From: Diphasiastrum complanatum
Lineage: Eukaryota; Streptophyta; Lycopodiopsida; Lycopodiales; Lycopodiaceae
Assembly (NCBI GenBank): GCA_029204225.1
Contig: CM055096.1
Span: 34,301,143-34,365,142, forward strand
Length of the DNA: 64,000 nucleotides
Direction: 5' to 3'
The position numbers and the translations under genes are program-made. Position 1 is the stretch's first letter, and each line of letters starts with the position of its first letter. Positions 33,043 to 43,612 of this stretch are shown here, piece by piece. The notes under the pieces are model-generated. The model searched no databases. It saw only the letters and a list, made by a program, of their open reading frames with translations, and was not told where the DNA came from.

Positions 33043-34940
33043 GATATGAGACAATGGATTAAATAGTTGCAAGAAGAAGAAGCTGGTAAAGCAGCAGCCA
33101 AAGTTCCTTACTCCTTCTATGCCACAAGCAGATCCAAGAACAAATGTTGATACACAGTTGCACCATCATGAAGAACCTTTCAAGATGACAGAACCAGAAG
33201 CACCACAAATAGAAATGATCATAAATATTATGTCTAGCAAAATGGATATTACATTGGGAGAATTTCTTAAGTTGGTGTCGAAAGAAAAAGAAGTATTAGC
33301 AAAAAGATTGACTTAGATGGAACCACCAGTCCGTCAAAAGCCACTTTTTTGTGTTGGGTTTGAAGAATCGAATGAAGTACTCAATGTAGGAGCAGCCTGG
33401 GAAAGTGAGTAGAAAAACATCACCCTGTCGATACAACATAGATAGTTTAGTAAAGAAGCAGCCGTGATTGATGGAGGTTCAGGAGTTAATTTGATTTCAA
33501 CCAAGCTATGTGCAAATGGGGACTTACCAAGCTGAAGCCTATCACTTTTGTCATTAAGCTAGTTGATCAAACAACAGTCCCCGTCGAGAGGAATGGTTGA
33601 AAACGTACCTGTCAAAATAGCTGGAGTGTAGTTTGTCATTACTTTTGTAGTAATGGACTTACCTGACGCACCAAATGTATGTCGAGTTTTATTGGAACAT
33701 CCATGGTTACGAGTTGCGCAAGTAATTCATAATCGGGGCATCGGAAAAATTACTTTTGAGAATCGTGAGCGTGCGGTTAAAGTAGATCCAAGCACTTGGA
33801 CTATCAAGTCAGTAGTCCAAAGAGGGGATGATGATTCATCAACAACGGATCATACATGTGATCGTCGACAAGTGAAGACTCTAGGAGTTCACTATGACTC
33901 TCAAACCGACACTGTCAATTGGAATCAAGCTCTTGCAACAGTGGATTGTACAGCAGGCTATATGTGCCAACAAGATAATCCATCCGAATTAAGTGAAATT
34001 TTCTTACTTGATCGAACTTTGGATACGCCAATCACTTTTTCATTAAATATGATGAATTTGGCTTGGATATCCATTGATCCAATTCCAGATCCAATTGAAG
34101 ATTATCTAATACATGTTAGTCATGCTCTGACTTACAATGGAGATGTAGAACTTACAGATGAGCAGATCCTCAATCACATGGATCCTACAAGATTTGGAGT
34201 TCGAGAAATTCCTGATGCACCGACAATAAAGCCACCAAAAGTAGTTATATTGAAGGAAGGGAAAGTTCCAGGACCAATGACAAAGAAACAAGCTAAGCAA
34301 CACTATAATATGGTCCTGAAATGGGAAAAATCATCTCGAAAAGTTTATTCTAAGAATGTATCACCCTTATTGGATAAAGGAAAGGGAATGGTCAAAGATG
34401 ACTCTTCAAGTTAGACTTCTCGCAAAAAATCACCATCAAGAAAGTCATCACCTTCAGAGACAAGCACTTCGTCTAGAAGGTCATTGCCTCCAAGATCGAT
34501 TTTTGCCAAGAAAGCTCAATGGAGATCAAAGATCAACCCTTATGAAAAAGAACAATCAGAAGAAGTCCACCATGATATGCCTGAGTATTTCAAACGCTAT
34601 ACTTTGGATGATGTTGTGATTATGTTACCAAAAGCTCATTGTGAACCAGAGGAAAAAGAACCAGAAACAAGGGAGGTTTACGATGGACTAGTAGGACTCA
34701 GCTAATTAATTTTTGCTGAACCAGGAGAGCCAGAAAAGATTGTTCAAGTTGGAGCGCAACTTACTCCCAAATAATTTCAAGCGTTAAGAAAGTTATTGAT
34801 TAAATATCAAGACTGTTTTGCTTGGACGTGCAAGGATCTTAAAGGGATCCCTACCTCGGTTATTGAGCATACGATACCCTTAATGCCTGATGCAGTTCCA
34901 AAGGTCACAAGATTTATCGTTGTAATCCAAACGTTACGGA
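33043..34940 (+). pseudogene. Gypsy protease, linker and start of RT (plus-strand element)
   Basis: Protease is at ~33445-33520 (EAAVIDGGSGVNLISTKL), with GIGKITFENRER and LALATVDCTAG-like linker in the 253-codon ORF 33653-34414. 34484-34705 encodes YFKRYTLDDVVIMLPKAHCE, matching the linker of the minus-strand element. RT begins at ~34770 (LRKLLIKYQDCFAWTCKDLKG) and is lost after ~34935. Several stops interrupt it. Confidence 0.85.
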
Positions 34941-35090
34941 TCTTATAAAGAAAGAGTTGCATTGAAGTTCACAGGTGAAGGACTGTATAGTGTGAAAGAA
35001 ATATTGAACTATGGAGCGATCATTTTAGAACATTTGGATGGAAAAAGATTCGACACTCCGGTGAATGGGAGCTGACAACACAAGTTTTGG
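34941..35090 (+). pseudogene. Integrase C-terminus joined directly to RT start
   Basis: One frame gives VALKFTGEGLYSVKEILNYG and LEHLDGKRFDTPVNGS, matching KLKFSGQGPYVIKK and the end of integrase in the minus-strand element. RT core, RNase H and integrase core (about 2 kb in the relative) are deleted between 34935 and 34945. Confidence 0.8.
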
Positions 35091-35931
35091 CAGCCAGATT
35101 AGCCAGTTCAATCAAAATGATCCAACACCTTGTCAGTTTTATTTTAATTATTTTACAATTCCCTTGTTTTTTATTACTTGAGTGATTTTTCTTTTCTTTG
35201 GAAAAAGACTTAAAAAAAAATGATGAGCAAAAGTCACAAAAGTCATCAGAAAGGAAAAAAGTGAAGGGAAAGATTTTGAGGAGCTAATTTTTGATGAAAA
35301 ATGACTTAGAAAATCACTTTTTGGGTCATATTTTGTACATACATTTTTGGAAACCTTCGTTGAGATTTTAGATCATACATCCACCTCAGATTTCTCTATA
35401 CTGAGTTGGGGTGAAGGTTCCTTTCCAGAATTAATACTTGTTTTGAGTTAGGCAAATGTTCAGAAACTTACCATTTTGGGAACCTTCGTCGAGCACCTTA
35501 CAGCCCTTATTAGCCTTCGTCGACCTGACAAATGGATTCAGAATGCCAAAATTAGATTGGTGGTTGGCAAAGGGCTATAACATCAAAATTTGCATTTATT
35601 ATAGTACCTGGGCGAATGATGTACTTAGGCGAAGGATGAACCTTCACCGAATCAGTTCAGTACCTCAGAAACCTTCGCCGAGATTTTTACAAACTATTTT
35701 CACAGTACTAAACATGCCTACAAATTTTTGTCCAGAACTGAGCAGCCAAACTAGTACATTGTCTAATGGACCCTCCAAATTAGTCTATAAAAGGGCAGAA
35801 TTCGATTTCATTTCTCACTTGTGCTAGCGGAGCTCTTGCAAAATTTTCAAACAACCAAAACTTTCCAAATTTTCTATATTGCCTTCTAATATACTCTTAT
35901 CATTTGCCTTCAGTTTATACTTTTCCTCATC
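35091..35931 (+). other. Spacer before the second extra ORF, with repeated CCTTCGYCGAG
   Basis: No gene. AACCTTCGTCGAG-like motifs occur at about 35353, 35481, 35512, 35631 and 35669, plus an inverted one near 35412. The putative TATA box follows them, in the same order as in the minus-strand element. Confidence 0.6.
35786..35793 (+). promoter_or_regulatory. Putative internal TATA box before the second extra ORF
   Basis: TATAAAAG in the context TTAGTCTATAAAAGGG lies 139 bp upstream of ATG 35932. The shared AGTCTATAWA with 26141-26150 of the other element is the reason for the call. Confidence 0.5.
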
Positions 35932-36560
35932 ATGTCTTCCACTGATATCAGTCAGTCTTCTCATTATGTCTTTCATCGTGGCATTCCGACCAAGACGGAC
36001 TTCATGGTACTCCCTAGCACAGGCATGGTGGCTCAATGGATGAACCTTGCCGAGCCTTTGCTCACGGCAATGGAAATCTACGAGCGCATCTTTTTTGGAA
36101 AGATCAATATGGATTTTATTGCCATGGCCTTTAGCACCTGGATAGAGGCCAAATCAAAATTCTATATCACCTATCAGACGAAGGATGAATCTGCGCGTGA
36201 CGGAGGCCGCCCTAGCAACCATAGGCATAACTTCTGGCACACAGCATGTCAAAACTGCCATCAAACCATTTATTGATACCTCTCAACATGAGGCAAAATC
36301 TGAAGCTGAACTAAAGAAAGCCACACAAACTGATGAGCACCTCGAAGAATATGTGGCGACTCTTCAGAATTGAGATTTGGGGATTCCTTTGGATCAAATC
36401 AGTATCCATACCCAAATTGGCCCATCATACACCAAGTGTATAATTGACAAATATCTGTCGATTTCAACAGGGCCTTATGATTTTATGCGACCGAGTATAG
36501 ACATTCGCCAAATCCGACCGTTAGGCAATCTGCGCTTTTTGCAACCGATTTGACAATGTT
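35932..36560 (+). pseudogene. Extra ORF of the plus-strand gypsy element (truncated)
   Basis: ATG 35932 opens a 114-codon ORF. The frame then shifts to 36185-36373, with a stop, and further coding-like sequence (DLGIPLDQISIHTQIGPSY) to ~36560. Residues 33-85 (VAQWMNLAEPLLTAMEIYE, FFGKINMDFIAMAFSTW) line up with YTEQLTLAKDILTNLGFDL, FWDQQSVSLIRAAYSTY of the extra ORF at 26031. The position just downstream of integrase is identical. The rest of the ORF is missing. Confidence 0.6.
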
Positions 36561-36650
36561 GATTTTCCAAAGAGATTTAGACAAAAAAAAGTGGATCTAC
36601 ACATGCAGATCATTCTACCAAACGGAAACTTTCTCAAGGCTTCAGAAAAT
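36561..36650. other. Junction sequence, nothing recognised
   Basis: Connects the truncated gypsy element with the duplicated segment. Confidence 0.4.
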
Positions 36651-37039
36651 AAGAATGAATTCCACACTAATCCACAGCATCTCTAATAAAATCAAACAAG
36701 GAGAAGAACACTCTACCACCCAGTTTAAAAAGCATGCTTTCACATGAATTAGTGAATCCAAACCCAATTTCCCTTGAAAAAAAAAAACTCCATCCGGGAT
36801 GTGAATCCAAGTGTGTTCCAACATCAATAGTCAACTATCAAATAGAGATAATAATTTGGGCTTATGAAGAATGAATTCCACACTAATCCACAGCATCTCT
36901 AATAAAATTAAACAAGGAGAAGAGTACTCTACCACCTAGTTTGAAAAGCATGCTTTCACATGAATTAGTGAATCCAAACCCAATTTTCCTTGAAAAAACA
37001 GCACTCCATCCGAGATGTGAATCCAAGTGCGTTCCAATT
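36651..37039. repeat. ~173-bp direct duplication (36651-36823 and 36867-37039)
   Basis: Both copies start AAGAATGAATTCCACACTAA and share most bases to GTTCCAA. They are separated by about 43 bp (offset 216). They lie just inside the primer binding site of the LTR at 37107, so they belong to the internal region of that element. Confidence 0.85.
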
Positions 37040-37093
37040 CCAATTTGATGTAGAACTAGTCTCCATCCCATCCAAAAATCGCATCTTAGCTGG

Positions 37094-37105
37094 GCTCTGA
37101 TACCA
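37094..37105 (-). promoter_or_regulatory. Primer binding site (initiator Met tRNA)
   Basis: Minus-strand TGGTATCAGAGC is an exact match to the common plant LTR primer site. It lies one base from the LTR start at 37107. Confidence 0.85.
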
Positions 37106-37106
37106 A

Positions 37107-37437
37107 TGTAAAGACCACCAGGGAAAACTCCTAAGATGAGGATAGGAAAACACAAGAGAGACTGTGGAGCAAAACCACCCAACCAATCCTAGATCCCTCC
37201 TGGAGAATCCTCCTGGATCTAGCCCCCAAGCCATGCCATGTGATAGCAAGAGGAGAAGAGCTCAACAAGTAACCTAGACCAAATTCGTCGACGGAATAAT
37301 CACTACCTCAATATATGGAGAGTAGGATCTTGTGCATGAGCACATGCAATTCCCATGCAGGTCAACTATAAATAGGTCACAACTCTTCATGCATACCTCC
37401 TGCCTATATCAGTCACACGTACATGCAATACTCCACA
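37107..37437 (-). mobile_element. LTR (5' LTR of a minus-strand non-autonomous element)
   Basis: TGTAAAGACC at 37107 to about CTCCACA at 37437, with the primer site on its left. The internal side (36561-37093) has no coding sequence, as in TRIM/LARD elements. The right boundary is an estimate based on TG...CA ends. It abuts the truncated RT of the next copia element. Confidence 0.6.
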
Positions 37438-37594
37438 TGTCTCAATTAGAGTGTCTAGGTCGTCTCAAGGTTATTAGTCACCAACTGGCCTTGACGTGGA
37501 ATAAAATCTAGGCGTGACCAATAATCTCGAACATTGGAGGGCCGATCTACCATATTAGGACTATTCCATGTCCTTAGCAAAATATGGTCGTAAC

Positions 37595-40432
37595 AGAATC
37601 CTTTAGCCACCAGCCGTGCTTTCCATTTTGCAATGGAGCCATCACAGTTGATCTTCTTCTTGAAGATCCACTTGTTGTTGATAACTCTCTTGTGAGTGAG
37701 AAAGTCGATCAATGTCCAAAAGTGAGTTGTACTCGCTTTCCATAGCTTCTTGCCACTCCACAGCATCCTTGGAGTTAATTGCTTCAACTAGGATCTCTGG
37801 TTCTTCTGATGAAGTCCAGAATGATTGAGGTGTATACCTCTCAAGAACTGTTCGAGTCCGTGAGGATCTGTGAACATTTGGTTTACCAGAATGCGATGGT
37901 GCTTCTTCTTGAATTTGTCCAAATCTGTTCGAGCTAGCTTGGTCTAGTTCGGTGACAGGTTCTATTGACTGCTCGGCTTTTGTAGTTGTAGCTGCAGGTT
38001 CTTAGAAGAAACATCATTGTTGGAAGATTCTATGCTGTGTAAAATAGGATGAAATGACATAGCATCATTTATCGATGGTTGTTTGAAATCATAGTATGTA
38101 TGTTCTTGAAAGATGACATCTCTTGAAACAAATACTACATTGGTGGATGGATCATGAACTTTATAAGCTTTATGTTCATCATGAATATAGCCAATGAAAA
38201 TACATTTATTTGTCCTATGAGCCAGCTTTTTCGTAAGTTGTTTAGATACACAAACAAGAACCAAAGATTTTTAAATGGCTGACACTAGGCTTGTGTCCAT
38301 GCCATACTTCACAAGGAGTTTTGTTGTTGACGGCTTTAGTGTTGGCTATGTTCTATACATAACGGGCTATGGCAGTAGCTTCTACCCAAAACTTCACAGG
38401 TGGGTGCGCTTGATGTAGCATAGATGTGGCTGAGTTGAGAAGCGTTCGATTCTTCCTTTCTACAATTCCATTTTGTTGAAGTGAATAGGAAGCTGTAAAT
38501 TGTCTTCGAATGCCCTGCTCAGACAGGTAGTCGGAGATCTCGTTGGAGACGTATTCGCCGCCACCATCATTACGGAGTGCTTTCACCTTGTAAGATGTTT
38601 GGGTCTCAACCATGGCCTTGAATCTCTTGAAGCTTCTGATTTGTGCATAATGAACATAACTGTAGACAATCTAGAATAATCATCTATGAAAGTGATAAAA
38701 TAAATTGCATCTCCTAAGGATGGAGTTGGCATTGGACCACAAAGATCGCTATGTAAAAGGTCTAATACATGCTTTGTCTTGACATAATGTGTTCTGAGAA
38801 ATTTGCTCCTAGAGTGTTTGCCATAGATGCAAGATTCACATAAAAATGATTTCCTATCTAATGAAAGAGGGAAATATGATCCATCAACTAAATTGTTACA
38901 ACACCTGTAAGAAAGTGATCTTGTATTCACGTGTCCAAATCGACTATGCCACATAATAGCATGATTGTTTACAATTTCATGAGAAGTACTAGCTAATGCA
39001 ACTGAGTCAGATAATACATATAAATTTTTGACTCTAGTGCAGGTACTCAGAGTAGTATCTTCATCAAAGATTGTACACTGTTCAGATGATAAAGTAACAG
39101 TGTAGCCCCCATCAGTTATCTCTAAAGATACTCCCTCTCAAACACATGATTAAGATCCCACAAGATCTCAATGATTATACTCACTATAGTTAGTTTAGAG
39201 ACTGATAAAAAGTTCTTAGATAGCTGAGGTACGTGAAGAACATTCGCAACATAAATACATGTACAATTCACCATGGACTTCAAAATCTCAAATGACACCA
39301 CCTTGGTTTGAAAATTTTCAAAAATGTACTCCTATCTCAAACATGAGTGGCTATTCCATAACAAATAGTAACCATCTGAGTTTCATTTACATGTCTATTG
39401 GCTTACTCCATTCATTCATCTTTCATTCAACGTAAATGAAACTTCTATGCTAAATAGAAAAATCGTTCTTGAATACAAGCTCGACTGTCCCTTTGCCTTC
39501 CACGCGAATGGTGCTTGAATCTCCGAGGTAGATGAATTGATCTTTGCTATAAGCTATGTACTCAGTAAACCATTCCTTGCGAGAAGTCATGTGTTGGGTA
39601 GTGCCACTATCTAGATACCAGCTATCGTATTCTTTGTTGTTACTTTTGTAAGCCATTAACAAGTGTGATGGTTTATCTCCATCAAAATCTTGCTCCTTGA
39701 ATTCCGCCGCATTGGAGGAGTCTGGCTGCTATAGTTGTTGCTTCTTTGCCTTGTTGTAGTTCTTTGATGTCATGATTAGCTCTCCTACAATATCTGCAGA
39801 AGAGCTTCTTGTGCAATCCATTGTTCTTAGCTTGAGTATGAGACTTCTGTTGTTGTACTTGATTCTTGCCCTTGGAATAGTCTTTCTTCTTGGTGTATAG
39901 GACTAGGGACTTGTCTTTGAAGGACAGATCGCTGGTTTTTTCTCCGCAATTCTTTTTTAAGAAGATGACCGATGACCTTTTGAAGAATCTTGTCAGATTG
40001 AGTGGAGATCATAACAACAAAGTGTTCATAGGACTTTGGTAAAGAAGAAAACAAGGTCATAACATCATCATCATCTTGAATAGCACATCCTACAGCTGAT
40101 AACTGATCTAATAAAGACTTGAAGCTATTGATGTGAGAAGTGATGGCTGTAGAATCAGACATTCTCAAAGTGAAGAACTTCCCTCTAAGGTGCAATCGTG
40201 TAGTTACATGGTGAGTATCATACAAATTCGATAACAAGTCTAATGCTTCTTTGGAGGACTTGCACGTGGTAACGTGTGATATTTGGGAGTCGTCTAGATT
40301 TAGTGTGATCGCTGCTAGGGCCTTCTGATCTTTGATCTTCCAGGCCTTAGCTTATTGATGATCAGCGTCTTCTAGGACCCGTCTACAGCATCCCAAAGAT
40401 CTCTATCTATCAACATCATCTGGAGTTTTAAC
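37595..40432 (-). pseudogene. Outer copia element J: gag (3' part), protease, integrase, RT start
   Basis: Minus-strand order: gag 40432-39827 (LHLRGKFFTLRMSDSTAITS, SSLPKSYEHFVVM), a knuckle near 39790 (CRYCRRANHDIKE), and protease 39662-39450 (YDSWYLDSGTTQHMTS). GAG-pre-integrase/integrase follows (38954-38583, MWHSRFGHVNTRSLS, DLLHSDLCGPMPTPSL), with the core at 38613-38353 (NGIVERKNRTLLNSATSML). Linker 38264-37962 leads to the RT start at ~37690-37600 (WIFKKKINCDGSIAKWKARL). RT ends abruptly at ~37595. Gag is split by the nested element; its first codons are at 44771-44830. Multiple stops show decay. Confidence 0.9.
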
Positions 40433-41064
40433 TGTCGAAAATAGGATATATAATGGAATACGGAAACTTCCTACTTCGCATTCATCCAGTTCCTCCTCAA
40501 AAATTGATTGCTGATAAGCGGTGACAATTGGCTGTAAACAGCCTGTCTGCATAAATGAACGTAAAATGTCACTCTACAGAAATGAACGTAAACTGCCACA
40601 GGTGATAGTGTCGCAAAAAAGCGAAAAATGTGACACTGCATTTTCACTCATGATTTCTGATAGGCAAAAGATGCGATAAAGACGACACTGCATTTTTGCA
40701 CGTAATTCCTAACAGGCAAAAAATGCAAAAAATGCGACACTGCATTTTTACACGTATTTCTTGATAGGCGAAAAATGCAAAAAAGACAACACTACATTTT
40801 TACACACAATTCCTGATAGGCAAAAAATGCGAAAAAACTGACACTGCATTTTTACACGAGATTCCTGACAGGCGACACTGTCGGGTTTGTAGAGAGAGAA
40901 AATGCGACATTGTTGTCAAACTCCGTGTATTTCTGCAGACTGTATAAAAACACTTGTAATTTTGCAGACTGTATAAAGACACGGGAAAATCAATAGAACT
41001 GGATAAACAAGGGATGAAGATTAAAATTGATGAGTCGATTAGTAAGAAGGAGAATAATCCAACA
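40433..41064 (-). repeat. 3' LTR of copia D (632 bp, internally deleted)
   Basis: Matches the right LTR at both ends but jumps from CTTCCTACTTC straight to GCATTCATCCAGT, skipping about 530 bp present at 43655-44205. It contains five ~52-bp tandem units between 40630 and 40870 (core CGACACTGCATTTTTACACG). Confidence 0.93.
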
Positions 41065-41085
41065 CTCCTCCTTAATCTGAATCCT
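41065..41085 (-). promoter_or_regulatory. Polypurine tract of copia D
   Basis: Minus-strand CAGATTAAGGAGGAG directly precedes the LTR start TGTTGGATTATT. Confidence 0.8.
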
Positions 41086-41199
41086 TGAATGCCTTGACCT
41101 TCAAACTTAGTTCTACACAAAATTTTCTGTGCACTTCCAAGCTTAATGCTTTGGTAAAAATATATGCTATCGAATCATGCGTTCTACAATACTGCAAGT

Positions 41200-42520
41200 C
41201 TACCTCCTTGTAAATTTGCTTCTGACGAAGTGATACTTGAGTTCAATGTGCTTACTCCTGGAATGAAACCTAGGGTTGGCTGACAAGGCAATGGCACTTT
41301 GATTATCACAAAATAATGTCATCAAAGCATATTGATTTAGACCAATATCTGAGAATAAGTTCCTCAACCAAATTGCTTCCTTTGTAGCTTGAGAGGCTGC
41401 GATATACACTGATTCACTGGAAGATAGAGCTATCGAAAATTGCTTGCAACTGTTCCAGGAAATTGGACCATTGTTGAGGAAGAATGTAAATCTGGAAGTG
41501 GATTTACGAGTGTTGACATTTTTTGCCCAACTTGCATCTGTGTAACCACTGAGTAGATTGAGTTTGTCGTTGTCGACTGCTCTATAACAAATGCAAAAGT
41601 CCATAGTAGCTCGAAGATATCTCATGACTCTGATAAGAGTCTTCCAATGTGTTACACCAGGGTTAGTCATAAACTGACTGAGAGAGCTGACTACAAAAGC
41701 TATGTCTGGCCTGGTACAGATCATTGCGTACATAAGAGATCCTATAATAGAATGGTAAGGATACTCACGCATCTGCTCCCTCTCTTGAATTGTTTGAGGA
41801 CACTGATTCTTTGACAATTTTAGACCTGGTTCCATTGGTGAGAGAGCTAACTTGCAATTAATCAGATTATATCTGACTAACATGTTGTAGATATACCTCT
41901 GTTGTGTAATGTAGACCAACTTCTGTTTTCTGTCTCTGTGGATCTGTATACCAAGATAGAAATGAGCTTCGCCCAAATCGGTCATGTCGAATTTTGAAGA
42001 TAGCATTGACTTGTCTTCATTTATCAGATCGGTACTATTGCTGAAAAGCAATGTATCATCCACGTATAAAGTGATAATGATAAAAGACTGTTGCACTGTT
42101 TTAAAGTAAATACTAGAATCTGGAGAGCTTGGCATGTAGCCGTGATCAATAAAAAAAAGTGTTGATCCTTTGAAACCATGCTCGAGTAGATTGCTTCAAG
42201 CCATAAAGTGCCTTATGGATACACACATGATTGTGTTTACCCTCGATAATATAACCTTCGGGTTGCACCATGTAAATGTCTTCTTCAATAACTCCATTGA
42301 GATATGTTGTCTGTACATCCATTTGATATATTTCCAAATCTGTTGCAGTGGCAAATGACAACAAAAGTCGAATAGAAGAATGTTTGACTACTAGACTGAA
42401 GGTCTCAATGTAATCGACGTTGTATACCTGAGAAAATCCTCTGGCGACAAGTCGTGTCTTTCTCATGTTGATGCTTCCATCTGCATTTTACTTGACTTTG
42501 AAAATTTATTTGCAATCAAC
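41200..42520 (-). pseudogene. Reverse transcriptase-RNase H of copia D
   Basis: 42466-42146 carries the RT fingers/palm (KTRLVARGFSQVYNVDYIET, QMDVQTTYLNGVIEEDIYM). After a one-base slip in a run of T near 42155 the frame continues as 42135-41200 with the catalytic LYVDDTLLF, YLGIQIHRDRKQKLVYI and RNase H (GYTDASWAKNVNTRKS, LFCDNQSAIALSANPRF, KHIELKYHFVR). All RT/RNase H landmarks are present, which makes this the best preserved pol in the window. Confidence 0.93.
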
Positions 42521-43343
42521 TATGTTTTGCTAGTAGGTAATTCGACAATTGCCCATGTCTGGTTCTTGATAAGAGATGAATACTCGTTATCCATAGCTTC
42601 TTTCCAGAGATCTGAATCAGGATGACTGAGACACATCTTCTTCTTCGACTGTGGATTTGATGATTGTCCTTGACTTTGAGTCGGCTTCTGATTTGTTGCA
42701 GCCTTCTTGGAGCTTTTCTGCTTCTATCGCTTAGAGCCTTTGTTGGCATATAGAGCCTGAGAGGAGGAAGTAGACAAAGTGTCTTGACTTCTTCCATTGT
42801 CTTCTTGCAGCAACATAGTGATAACTCTAGTAAGAGTTAAATCTGAGTGTGTTGATATGATCATCACCCAGCTCTCATATGTAGAGGGCAAGCTTGAAAG
42901 CAATGTCATAATTGTGTCTTGATCGTCTATGAGTGATCCAACAGCGGCCATCTATTGCAAGATATTCTTGAACTGGTTAATGTGACTCTGAAGAGAATCA
43001 CCATTAGACATCTTGAATGTGAAGAATTTCCTTCGTAGATGTAACTTAGTAGTTACGTCCCTCACGTCATATAGTGAGTTCGGGATGTCCCAAACTTCTT
43101 TCGAAGTTTTAGCTTGTCCAATCTGTGTATCTAATATATTGAGGATAATAAGCATGAAAGCTTTATCATCCTTCGATTTTCACTTTGAGTCTTCTGTGTC
43201 ATCTTCAGGTTTTACTTATGTACCTGTAACAACATCCCATAACTCGTTGGCTATCAGCAAGGTCTTTATCTTAAATTTTCACAAATGATAATTGGATCCA
43301 TTCAGCTTGTCTGCGATAAGACCAGCTTTAGTTTGAGAATCCA
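42521..43343 (-). pseudogene. Gag of copia D fused to RT N-terminus; protease and integrase absent
   Basis: Gag starts at ATG ~43343 (MDSQTKAGLIADKLNGSNYH) and continues through 43155-42952 (SKEVWDIPNSLYDVRDVTTK) and 42951-42724 (SLPSTYESWVMIISTHSD). Within a few codons of the gag end (~42730) the sequence reads SHPDSDLWKEAMDNEYSSL, the conserved start of copia RT. Protease, GAG-pre-integrase and integrase (about 2.5 kb in relatives) are missing at this join. Gag has at least three stops, including Trp-to-stop near 43285. Confidence 0.88.
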
Positions 43344-43600
43344 TCTGGAACTTAGTCTGTCAATTGTATCGATGACGCTAAGATGTAGTGACGCCAATAA
43401 TAGGAAATAAATTCTCTGATACTGAAAGGATGAAAGGAGCTGAAGAGTTTGATATCAATTTAATATCATGAAAGATATCAAGTATTAGAGCTTTCGCTCT
43501 GATATTGAAATAGTATTAGGCCCTGCTAGAGATCACAAGTCTAATACTGTGACGGTTCAGATAAAGAAGTAGTGATCTAGCACTGATACTATGGAAGAAT

Positions 43601-43612
43601 GCTCTGATACCA
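43601..43612 (-). promoter_or_regulatory. Primer binding site of copia D
   Basis: Minus-strand TGGTATCAGAGC, exact initiator-Met site, adjoins the LTR end TTTTTGACA. Confidence 0.92.

Noticed and set aside
40600-40880. CRISPR-like array (regular repeats in the copia LTR)
   Set aside because: Units are contiguous and diverged, with no unique spacers; it is an LTR tandem repeat in a plant genome.
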